In this document: positions 53,521-64,000 of the stretch, piece after piece
Layout of the letters: the number at the start of each line of letters is the position of its first letter
How positions within the stretch are numbered: position 1 is the first letter of the stretch
Assembly: GCA_026122225.1 (NCBI GenBank)
Contig: JANEZZ010001852.1
Coordinates: forward strand, 62,001-126,000
Length of the DNA: 64,000 bases
Origin: Heloderma charlesbogerti
Lineage: Eukaryota; Chordata; Lepidosauria; Squamata; Helodermatidae
Reading direction: 5' to 3'
Made by a program: the position numbers and the translations under genes
Notes under the pieces: model-generated
Databases searched by the model: none
The model's input: the letters and a program-made list of their open reading frames with translations, nothing else
What the model was told of the DNA's origin: nothing

Positions 53521-54479
53521 AACCCAGATTGTTTACTGGGGGGGGGGATAAGAATGAATTACAGTTAGTGCAAAGTACAGAAACCTGATCTGTATCTGCG
53601 CAGGCTACTGCAAGGTCCCTACACCTTGAGGTCACAGCCAGATGAAAGACACACCCCTGAGCACGCCTATCATGCCGGATTTAATCTGGACAAATGAGGC
53701 ACACAACAGCTGAACCGCATGGGAGCCACACTGCAGGGGGGGAATGGACTAAAACTCTGCGGAAATGCACCTTTTCTGGAGGGAATCTGCAGGGTGACTG
53801 CGGCTTGGCAACAATGTCATGTGTTGCAAACGACCCCAAACTGCTCCCCCTTCGCATTAAGTTGGTGGCCCCATGAAGCCTGGCATCCTGTCTTGGCCAC
53901 TGCAACCCTCCCTGCTCCCTGACAGCAACTGCAGGGTTCAGGGGCTCTTTTTCTCCCTTTCTCCTGGCTCAGAACTTTAGAAGAATACAGCAAAGATGTT
54001 GACGCTGTAACATTTCTTGGTACAATCATTTAGCTTGCTTTTAGAACTACAAAAGCTGCATTACAGCTAACAGAAGAGCCTTTGTAAAATAAATTCTCAA
54101 GTGTTTTATAGCCCAGTCCCATGCAAGCTTACTCAGAAGTCTCATTGAGTTTAACACTAAATGGGGATGGGACTGCAGTCTTAGAACATGGTGAGGAGTC
54201 AACTTTGAAATGAGGAATAGTTGTTAATTAGGAAGCATTATACTTCGAATACAGCAAATTTTCTCTCTCCCTTTTTAATAAAGACTTTTATTTTAACTAA
54301 AACTTTTTGGCAGTTCCGAGGGCCCAGGTAGGGAAATCCAATCTGCTGCTGTGGAGAACTCAGATGTTGGCGACTCTGAGACACCCAAAATCCTGCCAGC
54401 ACAAGCCCAGCAATGAAGAAGATAGATGGGGGGGGGGGCTCACTTTATTAGATTTTTTTTAAAAAAGCCAATTTCCCTC
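53521..54479. other. Upstream intron/flank, little recognised
   Basis: 54105-54185 is a single fragment of the repeat family at 45840 (CAGTCCCATGCAAGCTTACTC, ACTGCAGTC). The rest is unassigned. Confidence 0.5.
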
Positions 54480-54720
54480 CCAGTGCTTGCGTGGATGGTA
54501 TAGATTTCCACCTATGTTGGAGCTGTGTCTGGGGAATAGTTTACAAAGCTTCCCCAAATCCACCCATGCCATCCCCCAATTCCCTCTCCCAACCTTGGAC
54601 CTCCAACATCGGGGAGGTAAGGGCTGCAGATGTTTCCACAGGAGCTACGAAGAGGGATTTGCAAAATCCTATGACCCTGGGATAGCCTCCCAGGAACCAT
54701 GGGATTGCTACCTAAAGGAA
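54480..54720. repeat. Dispersed repeat, member B
   Basis: Partner of 9025-9265, sharing GGGATTTGCAAAA-type, CCCTGGGA and CCTCCCAGG words in order. No termini recognised. Confidence 0.5.
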
Positions 54721-54847
54721 GGTATGTGCTAAACATCTGGTTTCATCATGAATCCTGACTAAAGCTCAGAATCTAGCTTTTCCAAACCCCAAAGGCAAAG
54801 AATTTCAGTGATCTAACTAGAAAAATACCTCTGATTAGTAGATTCTA

Positions 54848-54893
54848 GACTATATACATATATACATACAATGTATATTGTATGTATATACAC
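54848..54893. repeat. AT-rich palindrome of TATACATA words
   Basis: TATATACATATATACATACA followed by its inverse TGTATGTATATACA around ATGTATATTG. It may form a cruciform or be a microsatellite derivative. Confidence 0.8.
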
Positions 54894-55039
54894 AGAGGAA
54901 AAATACCAGGCTTATAAATTATAAGAAAAATAGTAAAAACCTATGCAATTAATCACAGCTTGAGTTATTAATACATAAGTTAATTCAGGCTGAGGAAACC
55001 AGTATCTGTTTTGAAAATACATATAATGGTGTTGCAGTC

Positions 55040-55533
55040 TTGTGGCTAGATCAAAGTTCACAACTGTTCACTGGTTACCAGTTGTTTTCTGGGCCAAATT
55101 CAAGGTGTTGGTTTTGACCTTTAAAACCCTATATGGTTCCGGCCCAGCCTATCTTAAGGAGCGCCTCCAGCAACACCAGACAGGCTGCTTCACAAGATCA
55201 GCCTCGGATGGCCTTCTCTCTGTCCCATCAGCCAGGACAGCTAGACTGGTGGGGACGAGGGAGAGGGCCTTTTCTGTGGTGGCCCCCACTCTGTGGAACT
55301 CCCTCCCTAAGGAACTCCGTCATGCCCCCTCTTTAATGAGCTTCCGCTGTGCATTAAAAACGTGGTTGTTCAGGCAGGCATTTGGGGTGGGTTAGGGTAT
55401 TTTAGAAAATGTTTTTATTGTAGAATTTTATTGTTTTAAACTGTTTTATTATATGTTGTATATCGCCCAGAGTGGCTGGGTGACCAGCCAGATGGGTGAT
55501 TAATGAATTTAATAAATAAATAAATAAATAAAT
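55040..55533 (+). repeat. L2-like LINE 3' end with (AAAT)n tail
   Basis: The frame 55042-55395 reads TTVHWLPVVFWAKFKVLVLTF, then GSGPAYLKERL, TRERAFSVVAPTLWNSLPKE and LKTWLFRQAF, the C-terminus of L2-group LINE proteins, without a stop for 117 codons. The 3'UTR has ATATCGCCCAGAGTGGCTGG and an (AAAT)n tail ending at 55533. The least decayed of the three L2-like copies. Only the extreme 3' end was inserted. Confidence 0.85.
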
Positions 55534-56611
55534 ACTAGTAGAAAATAATAGTTGGCTGTAAAGGTCAGTCAGAATGTGTTGACTTCAAACTTAATCAGTT
55601 CTACAGTTAGACCTCTTTTTGTAGACCACATAAAAATTTACATTAATCAACCCAAGTCCCCTTTCCTCCATTCCCCCACACCCCTCCACCCACCATTGGG
55701 GGGGGGAATATCTTTGTGTAGTTCAGTGAATAGAAACTGGAGGCAGCCGCAAATAGAGTGGTTGGTATAAGGGGAAGGGATTCTAAATGGAAGGCATTGG
55801 AATGTCACGATCCATTATAAAGATGTTATAGTATTATGAACATATGTTAAAACCTAAAGAATGTAAACAACAAAATTAAACACATTAAAAAGAAATGGTC
55901 CATTGATATGTGAAACACATTTCCTAACCAATACACCCAAATATACTCCACCAGTACCATATGAGAAAGCACTCAGAGTTAAGGAAAATATCATGCTTTT
56001 GTATACCAAAAGAAGAGTTTTTATATTCCCCTAATCATGTACTCCTTCCCCTTGATTTTCACCTTACAGATACTTCTCAAATTAAAAATCACCGAGTAGT
56101 ACTATTTCTAAGGTTTCACAAAAATATGGGCTAAAACTAATCCAAACGTAAAAAATATACAGAAAAACACAAAAAAGATACTCAAAAGGGGATGCTTGCA
56201 CTAACACATAGCCACAGTTTCATGGACAAAAATACCACAGGATGTTTCAAACTTAGTAGCCTGGATCCAAACAACCATAAACAGAAGGAGACAGTGCTCT
56301 CTGTTGAACTCTTCTGTAAGCACTAGCAGAAGACTTCTTGTAATGCAGCAGCATAGTAATATGAGGATAGCATTTGCAATATGAGAAACATAAGGAAAAT
56401 GCAGGCTGTAGCATATATACTTTAGTGGGCCATTCAAAAGGTCTTCAGGAAGAGCTTGTGCAAAATTTTATACAAAAACTTGCACAAATGGAAGAATGTC
56501 TTTAGATTTAGAGACATCCTTGTCAGTTACCATTTTTCTGCTAAACTGGAAATAGCCCTTAGGGTGTGAAAGGGCACCTTCGGATCCAACCCATTCTGTG
56601 ATTGTTTATTT
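55534..56611. other. Upstream intron/flank, nothing recognised
   Basis: AT-rich. No repeat or exon recognised. The minus ORF at 56201-56437 has no motif. Confidence 0.5.
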
Positions 56612-56971
56612 CAGAGGGGCAAACTAAATGTTATGGCGGCAGCCATGATTGTTGTTTAGATGTCTGACCCATTCACATATATAGTGAGAAGGATGGGTGT
56701 CTAATTTCAACATGAATATGTGGGAGAGGAGATCTGAATCCATCACCCAAACTGCTGAGCTCACTTCCAGTATAAGAGCCAGGATGGAAAAAGAGCACCT
56801 GGAGTGATGGACCACAAGCAGATAACGTAGGGAAGGGTCCTGCTCCCCTCCCCATATACCCCTTTTGATGTTTAAATTTTAAAAATCCCAACTCTCTGCT
56901 CTATATCTGATCAGAGCATACACTTGAACAATAAAAGGTGGTTGCCACCATAGCCTCCAGTTTGGCCCTTA
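56612..56971. mobile_element. TIR element, GGGGCAAACTAAATGTTATGGCGG type ends
   Basis: Left GGGGCAAACTAAATGTTATG and right (read on minus) AGGGCCAAACTGGAGGCTATG agree over about 25 bases with 5-6 differences. About 360 bp, non-coding. No target duplication found; hAT is likely by style only. Confidence 0.65.
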
Positions 56972-57419
56972 CAATTTTTGTTTTGTGAGGTGTGATTCTA
57001 CTCTTGTGATAGCATTCCAGGGGAAACTGTTATTGTAAGTGGTACCAGAATATGAATAAACTCTTGTTTCTCTTACTCTGAGGTTTCCTCATATCTGTGT
57101 TGAAAAAAATGAGGAGTCCGAAAACAGACCATAAACTCTGGTTCCTCCTTACATCTTGGCAATGCAAGGTACCACCAAGACCTCAAGCTCCTCCTCAGGC
57201 GAAACAGGTGACAATAGCACGAATACAGCAGCATATAGCATAATTAATTCCCATTTCTAAATACAACCTCATATCATAATTTAAAACATCACACTTCTGT
57301 CAATGAGCAATAACGAGCAGTTCCAGTTGCCTTACAACTAGGCAACTGAAGCTAGTTGCCGATACACATTGACCGGAGAGCAAACGCCACTGAACTAATG
57401 GTTCTTATTTCTGAGTAGG

Positions 57420-58190
57420 GGTAGGGGCAAAATTTGTTTGATTCTCATTTGAAATACAAACTAACGTAATTCACACTTCCTGAACAAATATGTGAACCAG
57501 AATTCAATTATCCTTTGGTTTGCACACTTCCCCAATAAAAAAATGGATAGAGTAGTAGAAATTGCATACAAAAATGTGTTCATTAGGGGAAGTGCTTGCA
57601 AAATATGTATATATGAGGGCAGAGATTCCCAGCCTTTTGGGGTTGGTGGGCACATTTACATCTTTGAGAGAGTGTCATGGGCACTCTCACAAAATGGCTG
57701 CCACTGGGGTCACGCTCATTCATAAAATGGTTGCCATGGTGGGAATGACCAGTCATAAAACACGCATTTTCCAGAAGGCAAACTGGTGACAGTAAAGGAA
57801 AAGTAACTTGCCCAAGAACCTAAGAACAAGACAGAGGTGGGATATGAGCTCCAAAACACAAAACCACTCTTTCAAATCCAAATAAAGGTGGTGCTGGAGG
57901 GGCAGCACTTTGCTTTGCAGCATGCCAGCCTCCTAGTTTAAAAATAATTTTAAAATCTTAAGAAATAAAATAAAAATTAGAGGGACAGGAAGCCCACAGG
58001 AACCATGTTGAAGACCCCAGTCTTAGGGGATCATGTACAAAAATGTGTACACATTTTCATCTGCATGAAAATACGAACGTTTATGCGGATTTTTAAAAAA
58101 AGCATTCAGAACTGATGCAGAAACAAGATGGAACAAACTCGTGCTTGAAAAAAATTGAAGGTTACAGAAATCAAAACAGGGGGCTTCATC
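57420..58190. repeat. Periodic AT-rich repeat split by a hAT element
   Basis: Left part has ACAAAAATGTGTTCATTAG and ATATGTATATATGAG. Right part from 58029 has ACAAAAATGTGTACACATTT and words CGTTTATGCGGATTTTT. The two halves appear continuous once 57620-58020 is removed. Same word set as 9640-9940. Confidence 0.55.
57620..58020. mobile_element. hAT-type element, degraded 8-bp TSD
   Basis: 401 bp with ends CAGAGATTCCCAGCCTTTTG / GAAGACCCCAG; the left end and interior (TGGTGGGCAC...CATGGGCACTC) resemble 31405-31920. Flanks TATGAGGG and TCTTAGGG agree at 6 of 8 positions. Confidence 0.7.
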
Positions 58191-58289
58191 CAACTGTACT
58201 TCTGAGGAGATATGCATAACTACGCTGAGAGGTACTGCTGCATCTATCCACTGATTTTACCTTGCATATAAAAAGGAGTGTAAGCCATC

Positions 58290-58460
58290 CTCTTCTGCAG
58301 AAGATTTTAATGGATGCATAGGGTCTTGCAGAGAGATAATCCCTAACATGTTGGTTCAAGGCTATGTACAGCTTTCAAGGCCAAAACCAACAGTCTGACT
58401 TGAGTCCAAATGCTAACTAGTAGTCAGGGGCACTTGTCACAGAATTGATTGGATATGTTC
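58290..58460. repeat. LINE-derived fragment
   Basis: GGTTCAAGGCTATGTACAGC, then TTTCAAGGCCAAAACCAACA, resembles the short conserved block found near the 3' end of L2/CR1-type LINEs. Old and partial. Confidence 0.4.
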
Positions 58461-59331
58461 AATAAATATGACAATTGTATTGAGCTTCAGATCTCCATGT
58501 AAGGTGCCAGTTTACAGGCTTATCTCCAGTCTAGAATCTGCTTGCTTTGAGGAACATCTCACAGTATCTGAATCCAGCCACCCTGCCAACCTTTACAGAC
58601 ATGCAATTTTATTATATCAATTGGACTGCTCAAATGAGAAACTTCGCAATAATTATTTTAAAAAATTATTTTGTTGTCCATACAACTGTCATTGACCATA
58701 ATAGTTTTAACAGAATGTTGTACTGCAGTCTGTTACTCAAAAAGAAGGGAACTGATCTATGTTGTTGCCAATTCTGATAATCTAGAAATGGTAGTAGTTC
58801 TATAATGTGACAAATAGTCCTCATAAGAGGGTCCTACCCAATGAGTCAAGTTGTCAATAGTGTGGCTAATTTACTGATGGAATTCTATGAGGAGGAAGTA
58901 CTGGTTCCTCCAGTGATGACTTTATTAGATAATAACAGAAGCAGCACAAGCGTATCCAAAAATAGCTATAGACTGTTTATATAAGTCACACACAAAAATC
59001 TATATATATAATAGAAATTTCCAATTTCACATTCACCTTCTTCAAATACTTTTAGTACTAGTGAAATCCATTCTGATTGTCACAGAAACTAAAGGTCTAA
59101 AAAGCGTTTACACATAATTTATTTGATAATAACCTATAGTTTATGTACAACTAATATAGTTTCAATAAGATTATGTAAGCCACCACATACAGTAACATTA
59201 AGCACAAGTGAGACCTGCAACAAAATGTTGCAGTGTTGGCTGCTTTTATTTAGTGTTCCAGTCAGCCATGCCCTCCTCTGGGAGACTCCATTCCTCCTCC
59301 TCCCCAGTTTGCTGTTTTTGTTGAGGGAGAA
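58461..59331. other. Upstream intron/flank, nothing recognised
   Basis: AT-rich; no termini or exon seen. Confidence 0.5.
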
Positions 59332-59535
59332 ACCACCCACACTTATAACCCAAGAACAAACCATGGATTATAACTCTTCCTTAACAACCCAAAGTTCCAC
59401 ATTCAGACATCAAGGAGAACAACAGAGAGTCCCTGGGTTATTTAGTGGTGGAAGTGGTCAGGAGCCTGCATGCTCCAGAACAACGCATGGTTAACAAATC
59501 ATGGGTTGTGGGGGGCAGGGTGGTTGTCACCAGTT
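59332..59535. repeat. Foldback repeat, ACCACCC...GGGTGGT ends
   Basis: Left ACCACCCACACTTATAACCC, then ACAAACCATGG, inverted at the right as CATGGTTAACAAATCATGGG and GGGCAGGGTGGTTG. About 200 bp, non-coding. Confidence 0.6.
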
Positions 59536-62111
59536 GTTTTTATACTTAAGCAAACCTTGGGCTTTACTGAGCCTGCTAATACTTCCCTCTCTCTCTTGGG
59601 CATGGATGGTGCCCTTTTGGCAACATAAGCATTGACACATCAGAAAGAGAAGGAACAAATGGGGCCTGCACTAAAATATTGCAGGAACATTAATGCTTCA
59701 GACTAATAGAGCTGCTTGTGCAAACTGTAAGGTGGTTACGTACTTCAGCTTTCTGGCCTGCTTATATGCAGTATCTGACAACATGCATTATGTGTTTAGT
59801 AAAAGGTCGCAGGAGGAAAGGCAAACGAGCAACTATTTAAGTGTTCCAGCCACTCACCTGCAAGTGTCTGTCCAACATTACATCTGACAAGTGTATTTAC
59901 ATGGGCTGTGCACCTGGAAGAATCTTTGACAGGAAAAATGACATTTGGTCTCACCCCTAAGAAAGGTTTGAGTGGCAACCATTATTCCAATATTACAAGG
60001 ATCTGGTAGTTTTAAGATGTATAGACCAAGGCCATTTTTAAAGTTCTCAGACATTGCTGCTTCTTGTAAAAAGGAGCTTGTCTGTCAATCATGTTCTTAT
60101 TTGCAGCACAAAAATGCTTTTGTAGCACTCACTTGTCACTTCCATTACTTGTACTATAAGCAGCTGCCACTAAATCAATTTAAGGAATTGCAGAAGTTAA
60201 ACACATTTACATTATGATGATGACAGAAAATGCAATGACTTACGATGCCATTTACTTTCTTCTAAACGAGTGAAGCTAATTACCTGCAGCAGTCAGCTAA
60301 GAAGACCTACATGTCAACAGTATTTTTGGACAAAGTAATATCTTTTAATATCTTGTCCTGATTGATTGCTTCTTGCTGAAAAATAGGTTTTTATTGTAAA
60401 AAGCTCAACATAAAGTGTAACAGTGAACAAGTCATCTGTCAAATATGTCTGTTACTTTTGGACACTATAAACAAGCGAGAAAAAGAAGATTACATTCTTT
60501 AATTAGAACTTTTCTAAGGCAAAAAAAATGTGAACCCCGATCAAAGAATCTTTGCATACAGCAACAGGGACTGGAAGAGAAGACTGGAATAATTCTTCAG
60601 CCAAAGCAGCACAACAGAACCTTAGCTGGAGTGTCATTTGTACTACACACCAAAACACCATGATGTTACATATCTTCAGCAGATGCGCTGGCACAACTGG
60701 GCAGGGCTAGCTCAAGGCAACAGCCCTCCCCTACTGTCTTCCTCAGCATCAAGTACTCCAATATATACTGCCTCTGGACATCAAAGTACCATTTAACTAT
60801 CATGGCTAATATTTTTTCTTTTTTTGACTTAATCCTGTTTAAAAAAAAAAAAAACCCTCTTAAGCTGGTGCTGTCCCCACATCTTGTAATGGAGAATTCC
60901 ATAATTTAATTATATGTTGTTCAAGAAATACTTCCTTTTATCTATCTGAATGATATTGTAATTGTTTTTGGTGAGTGATCCCAAATTCGTGTGTGTGTGT
61001 GTATCAATGACTATCATCTCAACCCCCTCTCTATACCACTCATAATTATATGAACCTTAATTACATCTCTCCCCCAGCAATAACCTTTTCTTAACTAAGA
61101 GTTTCAGCTATTCCTAAGGCAGCAAAAAGCCATTTTCTTACCTATGCAAAACTCACAATAAATATGATATGTTCCATTAAGGTTCCAAACTATGCTATAT
61201 CTTAAAGGAAGATATTCCAAATTTCCTATTGTATACTGGTATGTCTGTGTGGAGCATGGGAAATGGAGTCTGTATGGGATTATATACTTCACAGCTCTAT
61301 TTATATTGAACCTAGATAAAATGTATAAGGATTTGCTTGGAGATCAAGTTAATTTAAGACTATTATCAGATCACTTAAGAATGGCAGTATTTGCAATAGC
61401 AGTCAAGCAACTAATGACAATGTCTGTGGACTGGGCACGTCTACCGCGGATTGTAAACAGTACATCAGCAAAAGACTACTTTAACCCTTGTCTCTGTTGT
61501 GATGGCCAGTTTTGGTTAAACCAATAAACAGATTGACTAAAATAAATATGCAACTCCATCTCCATTAGATCAAGCCATAGGGTCATCAGCTGAGGCCCCA
61601 AGAACTGGGCAATTCGTTCCAGATATTCAAGTTGGATTTGGACTTGCTTTTTTCCAAACTGCAGCCCCATTCCCACTCCCACACCACATGACAAGGAACT
61701 TCTCAAACTAAGGAGACTTTGAAAAGCAGTTTGTAATATGGCAAGGGAGCTTGATCACATACACAACAGTTTAATCCCATGGTGGTCCTAAAATAGCTAT
61801 TTGGATCCTGGCCTTCCATTTATCTAGGATAATTTCCCAGTTCTCAGCAGTGCCGATAATGTTAAAGTTGGCTCATCAGCAAGTTTTGCCAAAACATTCC
61901 TATTTCCATTATAAAAGTTACAAAGGAAAGGTATTACATAAACATTTGGTCCTGTAACTGTTTTTTGAGAAACTCAAATAGTGTAGTTAATAGCAATGAC
62001 CTCAAGATATTTACAAAATCCTTCTTAAAATAAGAATGGTTCAACATTTCATCAGCTTATGCACAATGGGCGTAGTGTGCTGGAAAAACTCACGTTGTTT
62101 CTTCATTGCCT
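59536..62111. other. Upstream intron/flank, repeat-poor
   Basis: About 2.6 kb with only a poly-A run at 60840-60854 and (GT)n at 60990-61004. 60090-60330 holds dense transcription-factor-like words (GCAGCTGCC, AAGCTAATTACCTGCAG) and may be conserved non-coding sequence; this is untested. Confidence 0.45.
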
Positions 62112-62706
62112 ACAGAGCTGCCACTAGCTTTGAGGGGGTCCCAAGCAAGTTGCTTTCCTCCTCCACCTATCCCAGATGCCCTGCCAGCCAGTCCTTCCTT
62201 TTTTAAAAAAAACCTAGTGGTGGCGGCAGCTCCTTATGCTTCTCCTCCTTGCCACCAGCTCCACTGCCAAAAGGAAGCACTGCAGCAGCCAGCCCTGAAG
62301 TGTGCCATTTTAAAAGAATTCTTTTGTCCCCTTACCTTTTGAGTAGCAGTGATCTGAACCAATCAAATGCTGCCTTTGGGTGGGGTCATAGCCAGTGAGG
62401 GTACAGGAACAGTGAAGGGGCAGTCTTTATGTCACTCCTGTTCCCTCATTGGCCATTTCTTCCCAAAGGCAGCGTTTCAGTGTACAAGATAGCTGCTATT
62501 AAAAATGGGGGGGGGGAGTTGTTTTACAGTGGCATGCCACAGGACCTGAAGGCTTGCCTGGCCGGCTGCTGCAGTACTTTCTTTTCCCAGTGGGGCTGGC
62601 GGGACTGGGAGGAGGAGGAGCTGCCACCCCCACTGCTACCTTCAGGAGGTCATTTCAGGACCCTCCCAGACCTGTACCCCTTGGTCTGGCCCTGGCAGTG
62701 CCACTA
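62112..62706. mobile_element. Foldback element of about 600 bp
   Basis: Inverted block pairs run inward from both ends: GCAGCAGCCAGCCCTGAAG / TGAAGGCTTGCCTGGCCGGC with GCTGCTGC, and CAAATGCTGCCTTTGGG with CATAGCCAGTGAGGG / CCCTCATTGGCC with CCCAAAGGCAGCG. Centre near 62420. Ends are GAGCTGCCACTAG-like and CTGGCAGTGCC. A duplication was not found. Confidence 0.7.
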
Positions 62707-63528
62707 ATTGCTTAGTTTGACAGAGTTAATGAAATTCAAATCAGCTGTCCATATTCTATGCCTAATGCAATTTAATTACACATTAATTTTTACAGGACAC
62801 TTTAGGCAGTAAACAGAGAATAGATTCAGTCAGGAAGGAGTTTTTCTTAAAATAGATCTTCAACTAAATTACTATAAAATGAGACTGAAATCCTGTGATA
62901 AATACTTTTTTCATATTGTCCTGTTTAACTAGCTTTGGCCCTATCCAGAGAAGATTTGAACAATATTTATGTATGCATTTAAAAGAGTCATATTCAGATC
63001 AGTAACATGGTGCATGCCCTATCAGAAACAGTTACTCAATACTTAAATGTGAACAGCTTGATTAAATATTAATAAAAAGGATTTGCCAGCAGTATTACAA
63101 AGCAATTTTGCAGCCTATAGCACAGGTAGCTTGCAGTCTATCTTGAAGAAAACAACCAAGATCCACTCAGGTCAATAACAAAATGTGATCTCATTATATT
63201 TGACAGAAAAATGAAACTGATTAGAAGAAAACTCTACTTAATAGCAGCCCACACCCAGTAAACCATAGAACTACAAACACTAAAGCAGTGATATACAACA
63301 GTAGAAGTAAAAATATAAACTAGTCCACCAGGTGGCAGAAAAGAGACAGCATAAAAAATAGCAAGAAGACCATAACAATAATTTAAGACAGACCCTGTTG
63401 TTATACTTTATAAGCCAGACATCGGCAGATAACGAAATATCTATTGTGTATTTGAAACGAACACAGTGATATAACTATAAATTTCTAAAATCATTGTTTC
63501 CTTCAAAGAGTGCATTGCTTATGGAAAC
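62707..63528. other. Upstream intron/flank, nothing recognised
   Basis: AT-rich; no repeat or exon seen. Confidence 0.5.
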
Positions 63529-63536
63529 CTTTAAAG

Positions 63537-63814
63537 CAGTGGTGGGCAGACTTCAGGATTGAGGGAACTACTTTGTTTTTTACTCAAACCCCAAGATCCA
63601 CTGATCAGAATCTGGTACAAAAAGGCACACACTTAGAATTAAAGAACTCTCCATTCATGATTATTCCCAATCTTCCTTCGTTTCAGCAGTGGGTGACTCG
63701 TTTTGTTACTGCCGTTGTTAAATAATTGGGAATCATAAATCCTTGCCAATCTACTGCAAATCAATCACCCAGATATCTAGTAGTAGATCCAGACCTACCT
63801 TTTGCCCATCCCTG
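63537..63814. mobile_element. hAT-type element with perfect 8-bp TSD CTTTAAAG
   Basis: 278 bp with ends CAGTGGTGGGCAGAC / GCCCATCCCTG and perfect duplications CTTTAAAG at 63529-63536 and 63815-63822. Interior includes CTTGCCAATCTACTGCAAATC near 63741. No transposase. Confidence 0.9.
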
Positions 63815-63884
63815 CTTTAAAGGATGAATATATTCCTTTAAGAAAAAAGTATTTATAGTGATATCAACGTAGAAGTAAAAACAT

Positions 63885-63960
63885 CAGAAGTAGGGAGAAG
63901 ATAGATCATGGTCTGCTGATAGATCTCTGGGTGATTTGCAGTAGATTGCCAAGGGGTTTA
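63885..63960. repeat. Inverted partial copy of the neighbouring hAT interior
   Basis: GATCTCTGGGTGATTTGCAG then TAGATTGCCAAGG is the reverse complement, with small differences, of 63738-63785. It starts about 70 bases beyond the element's duplication. Confidence 0.75.
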
Positions 63961-64000
63961 GACTACAAATAATTTAAGAATAGCAAGTAAAGAAAAATTC

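Overview
This window is nuclear DNA from a squamate reptile, most likely a lizard. The case rests on near-intact BovB (RTE-clade) LINEs together with DIRS-type tyrosine-recombinase retrotransposons, CR1- and L2-like LINE tails, tRNA-derived SINEs and many small hAT-like elements with 8-bp target duplications. The species cannot be named from the sequence alone. There is no prokaryotic gene, operon or CRISPR array.

One host gene is supported: the 5' part of RFX3 (a winged-helix transcription factor of ciliogenesis) on the minus strand. Three coding exons are visible: 42935-42811 (start codon at 42927), 19153-19056 and 14388-14130. They join in frame into 158 codons of the N-terminal glutamine-rich region and carry consensus splice donors and acceptors. 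The DNA-binding domain and the rest of the protein lie beyond base 1. Everything else is intron or 5' flank/5'UTR intron of this gene.

Layout: 1-1.5 kb, partial BovB on minus; 3.15-9.0 kb, decayed DIRS-1-like element on minus with inverted terminal repeats and an internal complementary region; 10.0-10.35 kb, SINE split by a hAT MITE; 13.4-13.9 kb, L2-like LINE end; 14.1 and 19.1 kb, RFX3 exons, with small foldback elements and a 64-bp BovB stub between them; 20.9-24.1 kb, full-length BovB with an open 1052-codon frame and a 13-bp target duplication; 24.7-29.9 kb, two further BovB copies joined head to head at a 5-bp microhomology; 30.4-33.4 kb, hAT element plus a CR1/L3-like LINE itself split by another hAT; 33.7-34.7 kb, purine-rich tract; 37.2-42.3 kb, second decayed DIRS element whose left terminal repeat is split by a hAT; 42.8 kb, RFX3 start-codon exon; 42.9-64 kb, upstream intron/flank with L2 and CR1 pieces, a 906-bp hAT foldback with a near-perfect central palindrome (51122-52027), several other TIR elements, and a few repeat-free stretches.

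The most notable points are the intact BovB that lost its own stop codon and terminates inside its target duplication, the inverted BovB arrangement around two RFX3 exons, the two DIRS elements in which terminal repeats and internal complementary region can be read directly, and a set of hAT-type insertions with readable 8-bp duplications that give a relative insertion order. All protein-family calls are by eye from motifs, without database searches.
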